A stretch of DNA of 64,000 bases from Leptobrachium leishanense (Eukaryota; Chordata; Amphibia; Anura; Megophryidae), in contig CM019065.1 in assembly GCA_009667805.1 (NCBI GenBank), forward strand, positions 14,458,952 to 14,522,951, read 5' to 3'. The notes beneath the pieces are model-generated. The model did not search any database. It was not told the origin of the DNA and worked only from the letters and a program-made list of their open reading frames with translations. Position 1 is the stretch's first letter; the number at the start of each line of letters is the position of its first letter. A program made the translations under genes and the position numbers. This document shows positions 30,501 through 41,032 of the stretch, one piece after another.

Positions 30501-31458
30501 CATGGCACGGTGTATCAGTGTGTGAGGGGGAGGCTGGCGCTGCGCTGTCTGTGCTGTGTATACATGGCACGGTGTATCAGTGTGTGAGGGGGAGGCTGGC
30601 GCTGCGCTGTCTGCGCTGTGTATACATGGCATGGTGTATCAGTGTGTGAGAGGGGAGGCTGGCGCTGCGCTGTCTGTGCTGTGTATACATGGCACGGTGT
30701 ATCAGTGTGTGAGGGGAGGCTGGCACTGCGCTGTCTGTGCTGTGTATACATGGCACGGTGTATCAGTGTGTGAGGGGGAGGCTGGCGCTGCGCTGTCTGT
30801 GCTGTGTATACATGGCACGGTGTATCAGTGTGTGAGGGGGAGGCTGGCGCTGCGCTGTCTGCGCTGTGTATACATGGCATGGTGTATCAGTGTGTGAGGG
30901 GGAGGCTGGCGCTGTCTGTGCTGTGTATACATGGCACGGTGTATCAGTGTGTGAGGGGGAGGCTGGCACTGTATTGTATGGACTTGGCATGGTGTAATAG
31001 TGTGAGGGGGAGGCTGGTGCTGCGCCGTGTGTACATGGCATGGTGTAGAAGTGTGTGGGGGAGGCTGGCGCTGTATGTACATTGCATGGTGTATTAGTGT
31101 GAGGGGAGGCTGGTGCTGCGCTGTATGTACATGGCACGGTGTAGTAGTGTGAGGGGGAGGCTGCGCTGTATGTACATGGCACGGTGTAGTAGTGTGTGGT
31201 GGAGGCTGGCGCTGTATGTACATTGCATGGTGTATTAGTGTGTGGTGGAGGCTGGCGCTGCGCTGTATGTACATGGCACGGTGTAGTAGTGTGTGGTGGA
31301 GGCTGCGCTGTATGTACATGGCACGGTGTATTAGTGTGTGGTGGAGGCTGGCGCTGTATGTACATGGCACGGTGTATTAGTGTGTGGTGGAGGCTGGCGC
31401 TGCGCTGTATGTACATGGCACGGTGTAGTAGTGTGTGGTGGAGGCTGGCGCTGCCAGT
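27597..31458. repeat. 62-bp minisatellite, about 3.9 kb
   Basis: About 64 copies of a unit reading GTATCAGTGTGTGAGGGGGA, GGCTGGCGCTGCGCTGTCTG, TGCTGTGTATACATGGCACG, GT. Most of the array alternates 61- and 62-bp units that differ by one G in GGGG(G). The right 500 bp (from about 30960) is a shorter, decayed form lacking the CTGTCTGTGCTG part. Overlapping frames on both strands are artefacts. Confidence 0.96.
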
Positions 31459-31995
31459 GTCACACAGTACGTGCTGTGAATGAAAGTAAGGATTAAGCAG
31501 TAATTCTGCTGGTTTACAGCTGGTTGGACGCTTGGAGTTGTGTCTCCGCTCTCGGAGCGGCTAAATTCACATCTAATGAGCTGTAAATAAAGCTGCCAGC
31601 ACGTCTCGCCCTCCCGTTTAATCCGCGCCGATGATAAAAGATCACAAAATCTTTAACTCTTGCCCCGCCGCCTGTGCTATCGCCTTCCTATCAGAGATAA
31701 AGGCCGCTTTGGGCGAGTTCGAGCGCCTGAAATGGAGATTTCTCACTCTCGCCTATCAAAGGGACAAAATAAGATGAAAACGGAAGGGGTTAAACATTAA
31801 TCCCTCCTTATCCCTTTGCACCCCTAACAATTTAACCCTTAAGATCATTCCAAAACTCGCAGAGCTGGCTCTTTTATCTGGCCGTGAGTTGCTGCAGCCT
31901 CCTGCAAGCCACACCATGTCACGCGGCCACATGGGGAAACGAGGGTGGACACCATAATCTCTTTCCTTAATTTTCGCCTCCGAATTAACATCTAG
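31459..31995. other. Apparently unique intronic sequence
   Basis: No repeat was recognised. The compact block at about 31600-31750 (AAAGATCACAAAATCTTTAA and a following GCC-rich part) looks low in repeats and could be a conserved non-coding element, but that cannot be told from one sequence. Confidence 0.35.
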
Positions 31996-32658
31996 GCCCC
32001 TATTACATTCCTCGCGCATTTGGTTTTGTGCGCGCAAAGACGCATTTGCAAGAGGGGCAAAACCCTTTGCGCTGAACGTCGTATTTCAACGTTTGCGCAA
32101 ACGATGCGCGTTATCGTTTAACGCGGATGGACCTGCGCGAGCGAGATGAACTGTGCGCGTCCTATACTTAACATTGTGAGCGCAAATGCGTTTGTGCGCT
32201 GGTACGCGGATGGTATTACAATCGATGCGCATCTTTTTACGAACGACGTTTGCGCGCATAATTTTAACGTCTTTTAAAAGCTGGTGGTAACGGCAAATCT
32301 GAACGTTCTGGCCGAAACGAAAAACACCAGCACGAAAAAAAAATACAGCACAGTATAGTTACACATTCTACACATACCCAAACAATAAAATTGTGAATTC
32401 GCGCGTGTTTTTATTATTGCTGCAGCATGTATACTCAGATTGACTTTGACAGGCGCAAAAACGTAAGTGAGTCAATTACGGTAAATTGATTATTAGAGCG
32501 TATTACTCTTCGTTTTGCGCGTCGTTTTTACGAACGTTATTGATGAGAAAATGCGTTCGGATCGTAATACCACCGTTAATTTCGCGCGATAACGCTGGAC
32601 GATCCGCACAAAAAAATTGCACTGCGCGGACGAATTTGCGCAAAGAATGTAATAGAGC
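31996..32658. mobile_element. CpG-rich non-autonomous DNA transposon, copy 2
   Basis: Sibling of 15120-15842, with ends GCCCCTATTACATTC and GAATGTAATAGAGC. It shares TCTGAACGTTCTGGCCGA and ACAATAAAATTGTGAATTCG. Flanking five-base words (TCTAG, CCAAG) agree at only three positions, so the duplication has decayed. Confidence 0.8.
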
Positions 32659-32702
32659 CCAAGTGTTTTAATTTGCATTGTGGGTAGTGTGGCTGCTTAA
32701 TC

Positions 32703-34262
32703 CTCTTTACCTGTTTATAGGGTTAAGATCAGTAGCAGCTACACCTGCCGCTGATTTGCTGATTTTACCCAGTGACCCGGTCCATATACTCTGCTGACTT
32801 TTCTCATTAGGACCCCGGAAGCCACGAGAAGCAAGTGACACCAAGAGCAGTGTCAAGAAACAAAGAACCGTTTTATTTCTTTATGCAACTGTGAAACCGG
32901 CACTGAATCCCACTTCTGACACAAGTTGTGACAAGTCCAAGGTCTTCATTGTCACTTCAGACCAGAATTACAGCCAGGGGACTCTTTCCCTCGGAATGTT
33001 AACCAAACCAAAAAATAAACAAAAACCTACTCCCTTTGCGCAGGCTACCGAAACAGGACTGAGTGACTGAGCTACTTAAAAGACACAAACCAGCAGAAAG
33101 ACATAAAAAGGTTTCTAGTTTTCTTACTGTGACGTAACGCTGGGCTTGTTACCCACAAGGACCAGGGGTACTATAGCTTGGCTGGTAGGAGGTGGCCTCA
33201 GAGCATGGCTGCAGACGCTGCTTCCTTCCTGCCTGTGCTCTGCACGCTAGGCTCACCTTCCTCACCCGGAGTTACCACTCTACTCGCTGAGAGTTACCCC
33301 CACCAACCCGATCAGCTTCACCCTTATAAGTCCTGAAAGGGATAAGATACCCCCAGCCACAGATGGTTCCCATAAACACTGGGTAGAAACGGTACTCCCA
33401 ATCACATGAGTCACCAAACATTCACCACCAGAAAGCTATTAAATAAGGGTTTAATACATGTAAAGACAGTGCACGAAGAAGGATGAAGGATAAATGATAC
33501 AGACCGATACATAAAGTACAAGGGAAATAAACACAAAAGCTAAACTCACAGTCCCGGCATCTAACCGAGTTCTGGTTCCAATGGGCTTGGAAGAGGAGGA
33601 GCAGAATTCCCGGGTTCAGTTCACATGCGCTGAGATGTTAAGTGCTGTGGTCCCACCAACTGAGCTGACTCACTTAACAAAGACTAGTCTTTTCAACCCC
33701 CTCACTTCCCCCCCATCCATAATCGCACCCCCAGGGACATCCAGCCCTGAGCAATGTCCACTCAGCTCCAGAATTACATATTCTGGCCCAGTCCCATCCA
33801 GTTAGCACTGGCCCAGCCCAGGGGAACATCTCTGGTTACCGCAAGACAAAAGGTACTGGAGGGAAAACGTGCGCTGGGGAAGAGTCCGTACGTGAACTGT
33901 GCTGGCAATGGCGGCTATACCTAGCTCTCTGTGGTGACACCTCGGGGAGCAGGTCACAGGAAATGCCATGCAAATGAGTACACACCATTTGCTGTTTCCA
34001 TGTCTCTGTGAGCTTCAACTGGAAAGATATGGGGGCAGGGGGGTTAAACAAACAGGACAGGATCTGTAAATGTACACGGATACACAGAGATATATATTGG
34101 GGGGCTTCCAAGCACAATTAAGAAGCTTTTCGACACACTCACCACCTAGCTCTCAGCTTCTCTTGGTGTCCTGGGTTCTCATGAGAAATGTCAGCAGATA
34201 AATGTCAAAGTAGCTGCAGGTGTACTTGCTACTGATCTTAACCCTATAAACAGTGATAGAGG
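32703..34262. repeat. Inverted-repeat element split by a solo LTR
   Basis: The left arm (about 32703-32860) contains CTGTTTATAGGGTTAAGATC, AGTAGCAGCTACACCTGC and CTGCTGACTTTTCTCAT. The right arm (about 34140-34262) is its reverse complement with gaps. The LTR at 33128-34137 sits between them, inside the loop. No coding sequence. Confidence 0.65.
33128..34137 (-). mobile_element. Solo LTR, second copy (inverted)
   Basis: Reverse-complement relative of 2237-3257, 1010 bp. On plus it begins TGTGACGTAACGC and ends TTTTCGACACA. The flanks CTTAC (33123-33127) and CTCAC (34138-34142) are a target duplication with one mismatch. No internal genes. Confidence 0.85.
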
Positions 34263-34639
34263 GATTTTTACAGCCCCCTGCTATTATATCTGCCATATAT
34301 CTGTCTCAATAAGCTGCCATGGCTGGTAATCTGTGAACGGTGGTGAATTTCCGATATCGGGATGAAATTACTATTTTTTGTATTTGACTGGCCACATAAT
34401 GGATGGAATGGCCAGTCTCTGGTAGACCACAGATTTATTGAGAGGCACTGGATGATTTTCTCTGTTCATTTTATGCAGTGTGGGTCATCATAACCCATGA
34501 AGGCTGTCCCAATGCAATTTAAAGTGACATCCTATTAAAAAAAAGAGTTCCTTTTTTTTTTGTTTTGCCCTTAATTTTTTTTTTAGGTTTCTTATTTTGG
34601 TGATTTTACTCACCTTTTTCCCCACGCACGGCTCCTCAT

Positions 34640-35115
34640 CTTCGAGTCAGGGGCTCCCAAACCCAGAAGTCCCTGAAGCTTTTCTGTGTAAGTTGTGCTC
34701 CTACATTATTTACGCGGTGTAAAAAGCACAAATTGCACACCGCTTCAGGACTAACGCATTTTACGAATGCAAGTTCTGTAGCACCTGCGCAGAACAATGG
34801 ATCAGGGATGCACGCAAATGCACAGATCCACTCCATTGGCTGCCTCTCTGAGAACGCTCGCTAACAGCGATTGGTCTCAAAGGGTGATGTTGGCCACTCC
34901 CTGCATGCTGACATCACTGGCGACCGATCTGTTGACCAGTAGGAGGGAAATTCAAAAATCCTGACTGCTGATGATTTTGGGTGGAGTGGAGGAAACTCCA
35001 CTTCACCATGGAATTTTATCATATTGGGGGAGCTGGGAGGAGAGGGAGAATATGGGAGGGCACTACTCACATCCTGACCACCTTTATACAATAAAGTGGT
35101 TAGGATGAGTAGCAT
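34640..35115 (-). repeat. 450-bp repeat family M, inverted copy
   Basis: Reverse complement of the blocks at 51950-52334 and 63432-63800. Shared words on the minus strand are GTGGAGGAAACTCCAC-like, CTGACATCACTGGCGACCGA on plus, and the CAGAAAAGCTTCAGGGACTTC end. Bases 34263-34639 hold nothing recognised. Confidence 0.7.
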
Positions 35116-35530
35116 CCCTTTAAAATGATAAGTCTCAGCCACTCGTCATTTCGAGACCAGCAGGCCACCACATGGACATGTTTGAAGTTGGGACTGGTCC
35201 CTTTAAAATGATAAGTCTCAGCCACTCGTTATTTAAAGACCAGCAGGCCACCACATGGACATGTTTGAAGTTGGGACTGGTCCCTTTTTAAAATGATAAG
35301 TCTCACCCACTCGTCATTTCGAGACCAGCAGGCCACCACATGGACATGTTTGAAGTTGGGACTGGTCCCTTTAAAATGATAAGTCTCACCCACTCGTTAT
35401 TTAAAGACCAGCAGGCCACCACATGGACATGTTTGAAGTTGGGACTGGTCCCTTTAAAATGATAAGTCTCACCCACTCGTTATTTAAAGACCAGCAGGCC
35501 ACCACATGGACATGCTTGAAGTTGGAACTG
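35116..35530. repeat. 83-bp tandem repeat, five copies
   Basis: The unit runs CCCTTTAAAATGATAAGTCT, CA(G/C)CCACTCGT(C/T)ATTT, AGACCAGCAGGCCACCACAT, GGACATGTTTGAAGTTGGGA, CTGGT. Units alternate between CGTCATTTCGAGACC and CGTTATTTAAAGACC forms. The first unit overlaps the end of the family M copy. Confidence 0.92.
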
Positions 35531-36265
35531 ATAGATAGCGAAGTTGGTTTGCCAAATAAATTTTAAAAAGTCTAATGGATCTCTAGATTAGTCAACGTGT
35601 GAAGATCATACAGTAAAGTCCCGACTCGGGTGCTCTTCAGATAAACAGAGAATGAATTATGACAAACAATGGGTTTTCTCAACCTTGAAGTTAACGTAGA
35701 GGACAAAAACGCCATAAAATTAGTCACAATTATAATTTATAGCAGGCAATTGCTTAAATTTAGGTTTCGAATGCAATCCATGTTCAGTTATTTCTAATTC
35801 TGAAACCTTTTATAAGTGCCCTAAAAACGGAATTTAAGTTAATGCGTAACAGTGGAATGTGAAACGGCAAAACTGTTTTTCATGGAAAAGCTGTAAAATA
35901 TTTGAGGCAGTAGAAACTTATAATATCTTGATTATACACGAGACTCTGTGCACACCCTATTCAACAACGACAATTGATTAATGTGTCATCTGGTTTTCCA
36001 GAAATCTTGATGTCCATCTGAGTTATTATGGTCACGACTCACCGCACCTAAAGTCTGACATCACCTACTCTAACCGAGGTGACCCGTTTAAATTGAAGAA
36101 GTATCATTTATCTTCTGCAATGCGACTGTGTGTACATGCCAACAACTGATAAGGGCATGTATTCTACGCTAATTACTTTCTGCGTCAAGGAAAAGTATTG
36201 TGCTACATGGCTCAGTGAGATCGGGTTTGGGACACAGTCTTACTTTGCAAGACAGAAGACGATAC
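35531..36265. other. Unassigned sequence
   Basis: AT-rich; no coding, repeat or RNA signal recognised. Confidence 0.4.
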
Positions 36266-36459
36266 GGGCACTCCAGCTTGTATTCAGAATTAATTTATTG
36301 GGGTTGCATCAAGCAAAGACGAGGTTTCAACTCCAAAACGAGTCTTTTTCTAATTGTTCTTTAAATAGACTTTAAAACGACTCGTCTTGGACTCAAAACG
36401 TTGTCATTGTTTAATGCAAGTCCAATAAATGCATTCCGAATACAAGCTGGAGTGCCCAC
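36266..36459. repeat. Head-to-head palindrome of Penelope-like ends with hammerhead half-motifs
   Basis: Arms of about 80 bp face each other, each running outward from GACTCGT to CAATAAAT and AATACAAGCTGGAGTGCCC. On minus, GAAAC-CTC-GTC is present (within 36319-36332); on plus the other arm reads AAAAC-GTT-GTC. Both look like the 3' half of a hammerhead, with the CUGAUGA half lost. Family assignment is inference. Bases 36460-36734 hold nothing recognised. Confidence 0.5.
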
Positions 36460-36734
36460 ATCATCTTTTGTCTGGACAAGTATGCTGGGAATTGTCCTCT
36501 CCTGATACGTCTTCGCACCCACATTTATGGTTCACATTGGGGTTTGTGCCACATATCTCTGTCTTTGATTGAGGTTCTTAGTTTTCGACACTCAAAGCTG
36601 GAGTAGGTTGGATTACTGGCACTCTGTGGTGAAGGTGGCATGTTGGTCCAATGAAACTTACTTGGTGATTGCCACTTACATCTAGAGATTGGTTTCCATG
36701 ACTCACTTAGTCCACGGATTTCTGCTCATGGTCA

Positions 36735-37976
36735 TGTCACGATAGCGTTGGACCCAGCATGCAGAGTAGGAACCTGTAATGTTCCTCCCCGATATCAATA
36801 TGTCTAATCCCTATACGCAGCACAACTATCCTACACTTCTGATCCTTTGAATTGTCGGTGCGTCTACCTATAATGGAATCGGAGGAGTAAGGGTTAACAC
36901 AATACAGAAAGTCAAAAGAAATGCCAAGGGTCGTTTACCAGAGAGGGTTATCAGAAATGCCAGGGGGTCATATACCAGAGTGGGTTATCAGAAATGCCAG
37001 GGGTCGTATCGCCAGAGTAGTTAGTCAGCCTAGTGCTATCGGGTAGTCTAAGGAATGCTAGGGGTTAAGAGCCAGAAGGAGAGTCACACAAGCCAAGTCG
37101 GTACATTTAGTAAATCTGAATACAAAGCACTGAGAGGAGTGAAAACCACGTCAGAGCAACGAGCATAACTTAGGCAACTGGTTCGATACCTGGCGGGCGC
37201 TGCATCACCATGTTGCGCCCCACCCACAGCTACATCACGTGATTGCGGCTGGCCACTTCTTCACTCAACGACCGGCCACTGAGCAGTGTGGAAGGCGCTG
37301 CCGGCCGCCGAGCAACATAGACAGCGTGGGACGTGACAGAACCTACAACACTACTGGAAAATCAAATACCGTTCCTTGTAATGGCCAGGGGAGCCAGAGG
37401 TAGGGAGGATAGCAGGAGAATGAACTCTCACGATGAAACACAGTAGAAATAACTGAGGCTTGCAGTGGCCGGGCTATCAATCAGGGGCAAAAGACAAAAG
37501 AATAGTCGATACGCGAGCCAATGTCAAGGGACAAAGAAATGCACAAACGAGGAAACCAGAGTTCAAGAGCAGTGAAAAGAAGCCGTGTCAAAAGCCAGAG
37601 AATGAACGATAACTAACAGGAAGAAGCACACCAAGTGGTCTAACAAGAACCTCGACAGGACTGAATGTAACCTGGAGTTTTATATAGGGGGTTGGCTGAT
37701 ATCATTGAGTGGCATCATCTGTGTGTGCCAGTATGTAAGTACACAGAACGATGGAGGTATAGTTGTGTCAATATGCTGAGGCTTGGTCACGACAGAGCAC
37801 AAGGGTATAAATAGATTTGGCGGTGGAGCGTTCTGCGTCAATATTGATTAGAGAATGATATGAAGCAGTGCAGCATCATTCCGATCTGTACGGGGTGCCT
37901 GATGAGTACCAATCAGATGGCAACGTGATGTCAGATCGGGAGAACATGGGCAATAAGAGAACTGGAGAACTTGACA
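36735..37976. mobile_element. Solo LTR, second family
   Basis: A 1242-bp block starts TGTCACGATAGCG and ends GAACTTGACA. A perfect 5-bp duplication, GGTCA, lies at 36730-36734 and 37977-37981. It contains three imperfect 40-bp repeats (TTATCAGAAATGCCAGGGG, 36930-37020). A TATATAAAA box on the minus strand near 37685 suggests minus orientation. No coding sequence. Confidence 0.75.
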
Positions 37977-38348
37977 GGTCATCACACCACCTTCCTATGC
38001 TATCACTAGACTTTATTCCTTAAAGTGAACCTCTCAATGAGAGGTGCATGTACCATGAGATGTCTCCTCAAGTAATCCCTATCACACTAATCCTAAAGAT
38101 CAAGTCAATACCTGATTTCTTGATGAGATATTGCAGAACGCTTACGTCCTGTTTCCAGCACCGAATCCCACCACCCTCTTCTCCCTTGGGTCCTGCACAG
38201 TGAGGGTAATTATGACTAGGTGCCTGATTGGCCATGTGCAGTGATATTGGTGCACTGACTCATTGGTCAGTCTGTTGGCAGTCTTGGAGATCAACTCTTC
38301 CACTCTCTGCTGGCACTAACTCCTTTGGCATGATAGTAACAACACTAT

Positions 38349-38485
38349 GGGCCATATTACATAGTTGGTGGTAACTTAACCAGAGCTGTTGTAAACTTCG
38401 CAGAGTCATTATAGCCTATGGAGCTGTTAAGTTACCAACAGCTCTGGTTAAATTAGCACCAACATTGTAATCTAGCCCTACATCG
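38349..38485. mobile_element. Small palindromic MITE
   Basis: The ends GGGCCATATTACATAGTTGG and CCAACATTGTAATCTAGCCC are inverted, with arms of about 45 bp sharing AACCAGAGCTGTTG. Possible TA target duplication. Bases 37982-38348 hold nothing recognised. Confidence 0.65.
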
Positions 38486-39578
38486 CTGTAGTTTTTAATT
38501 CCCTATCAAACTAGCCCAGCATACATCGGGATTGGCTTAGAGCAACTCCAAACAATGCAACTTGTAGATGGATCCAGATGTTCCTGTATGGTGGATGTTA
38601 GTAGAACCAGGCAGGCCAAGCTGGTAAACTATTTAACTTCAGACATACGACAGTACTACCTGTTGATGTTTAAAAATGTTTGGTTTATGAAACGTTTCTC
38701 TGCTACACTGAGCTTGTCGGAAGTGGCCCTGGCCGGAGCAGATTTCAAAAATGTCCAAAGTTCTGAACACGCAAGCTGATTTGAACCGCTTCTCCAAGCA
38801 GACGTCCACAAGAGGGACAATCAACAGGCGATTTAGGTGAGCACAACAAAGGGTGACTGTAGCCTGGAATATCGTGTCACGAACAGGATACACAACTACT
38901 GGAAGGCTTTGTACCGGCTTGAGACAGAATGAAGTATGCTCTGGTCACATGTTATACAGAAACACACTCTGGCAGCGCAAAAAATGAGAAAAAATGCCTG
39001 GAGAGGAATAACAGTAGAAGGAGTCTATAGCCGATTAGCTGGCATGGATTGGATGACCAACGTCCATAGGAATAGAAAATATTGGACTGGTACGTGATGT
39101 CCGAATGCTCAGGAATTGGAACCAGCTTGTGTGCAGAGATACAACACACAGAAGGGATAGGTGAATACAGTTCCAGAGGGTTTATTAACCCTTTCCCGCA
39201 GCAGGGAGTGCTATGCTGTCCTCCTCGTGGCTGGTGGTTCTAAGTTCTGTCATAGCATGCCCCACTCACTCCCAGTGGAGGCCTTCGCCCTGACTCCCAT
39301 GCATGCACGCTGAGCACGTCATTGACTGCTGCTGGACTGCCTGAAATGAGGTGATCCGCATCAGCCAATTTCACTCTCTGCCCACTGGCATAGGAGGTGG
39401 GCTGACGGAGGGCCTTAGAGGCTGCAGGGCATGCTGTGCCGCCACACGGCATTGACGCACCCTTTGCCACAGGGAGGTCCCAAATGAATGGAAAAATGGA
39501 TACTGTGGAATGGGGAGATAGGAACTTGACAAACCACTAGGCTGACGATGAGGTACAGGACAGGAAAGGGGCTGGTTG
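38486..39578. other. Unassigned sequence
   Basis: Several short open frames on both strands, none with a recognisable domain. No repeat recognised. Confidence 0.35.
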
Positions 39579-39975
39579 GATACCGGTGTTGTGTCGGATC
39601 TGGTTCCTCGTCGAGAGCTGTTCCAAGCAGCCATTTCTCACCCATTGACAGTCAGTTTTTGGGGTTTATTTCTTGCGGAGACGTTATGTAAGAAAAACAA
39701 TGTTATTTTACACCGAGAAACGGTTAATGTAAAATATATTTAGTAATTATTTGGTTTTTTATTAAGGCATAAAAACCTTTTTCCTTTTTCTTGTTTTTTT
39801 TATATATACCAGTTTAAAGGGTGGTTTAAGCCTATATAATGTTATGCCGCATTTATTAAGAACATACTTTGTTTTTCAGTGTAAAACTGGACATAATGCG
39901 AATAAAACCCTCATACAAAAACTGCTTGGAACAGCTCTCGACGAGGAACCAGATCCGACACAACACCGGCAGGAA
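39579..39975. repeat. Inverted repeat, 57-bp arms
   Basis: The left arm (39579-39635) CCGGTGTTGTGTCGGATCTG, GTTCCTCGTCGAGAGCTG matches the right arm (39918-39975) almost perfectly in reverse. The spacer of about 280 bp is AT-rich. The arms end sharply on the outer side at CCGGTGTTGTG. Confidence 0.8.
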
Positions 39976-41032
39976 TGGGAGGTACTGAAGAAGACTGGCA
40001 GGAACAGGAGGCACGAGAAGGCATCAGGAACTCTGGAGGGCACGAGGAAGCAGGAGATCTGGACACTGAAGAGCAGGTTGAGGAAAACCTCTGGGGGTGC
40101 AGGGAAATAACAGGCTTCAGGATCAGGAGCAGCAACGCACAGGAGACTTCACTGTGAGAGCTACAGGGCTATAATGCTGAAGCATTGACTGAAGGGTGGA
40201 GCCGCCATTTGCAGGGAAGCAGTCAGTGTTTGATTGCGCACGCCTCTGTGTGAATACTGAGACAGGGAAGACCAGTTGTTGATATAATGCGATCTCGGAA
40301 GGAGTACCAGCCTAGTCCAAAATCTGGTCTGGAATGTAGTGACACGAAGGTGGCTACCAGGATCACACCAGATCTCTACCAGCTTGGCCACAACTCTTCT
40401 TTTGGGTATCCCGTTACGCCAGGCATGGGCCGTGATACGGAATCTGGAGTTTCCATAAGAAGGTATAGGAGTTTCATGTCGCATTGTCAATATTGCAAAC
40501 AAAACCCTGTGGTTGTTGAGTTTCACACCATGAAGAAGACAGGCAGGGAGACCATAGGTAGACTCTGGTACCACAGGTCTGGACAGCAGGGGAGTAGTCT
40601 CTCGGCATCCCGTTTTCCGATGTAAGGCTTCCGACAACCTGGCAATTGTGTAATTAATGGGGGAAAAAATGCGATAAACTGAATCCACAACAGAAACAAC
40701 ATTCTTGGCTGAGTAATGAACCAGTCAAAGGCTACAGAGATAAACAAGGATAAACAATCCGGTTGGCCAAGCTGGACTCTTTCCAGCTGCATTCAGCAGC
40801 TTAGTCCAATGATTTCCACACCAACATGTTTAATCTCCAGGAACTGCATGATTGTTAGCTATCCATACACTGGAACAGGTGGTTATGAGCATGGGGGGGG
40901 GGGAACAATAACACAGCAGCTAACACAAACTATAAACAGGTATAATTATATGCAAAAACTTGTATTGTGTGATTCCTCTATGTCAATAATACAAGGAATC
41001 TGCTAGTAAAAATGTAAATTGGTATATGGAGG
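39976..41032. other. Unassigned sequence
   Basis: A 175-residue minus-strand frame (40161-40688) lacks any domain I know and overlaps other frames, so it is not called. A G8 run sits at 40894. Nothing else is recognised. Confidence 0.35.

Noticed and set aside
27654..30897. Many frames on both strands
   Set aside because: All are shadows of the 62-bp minisatellite.
40161..40688. A 175-residue minus frame
   Set aside because: No domain, no repeat partner and no splice context. It overlaps an equally unconvincing plus frame.
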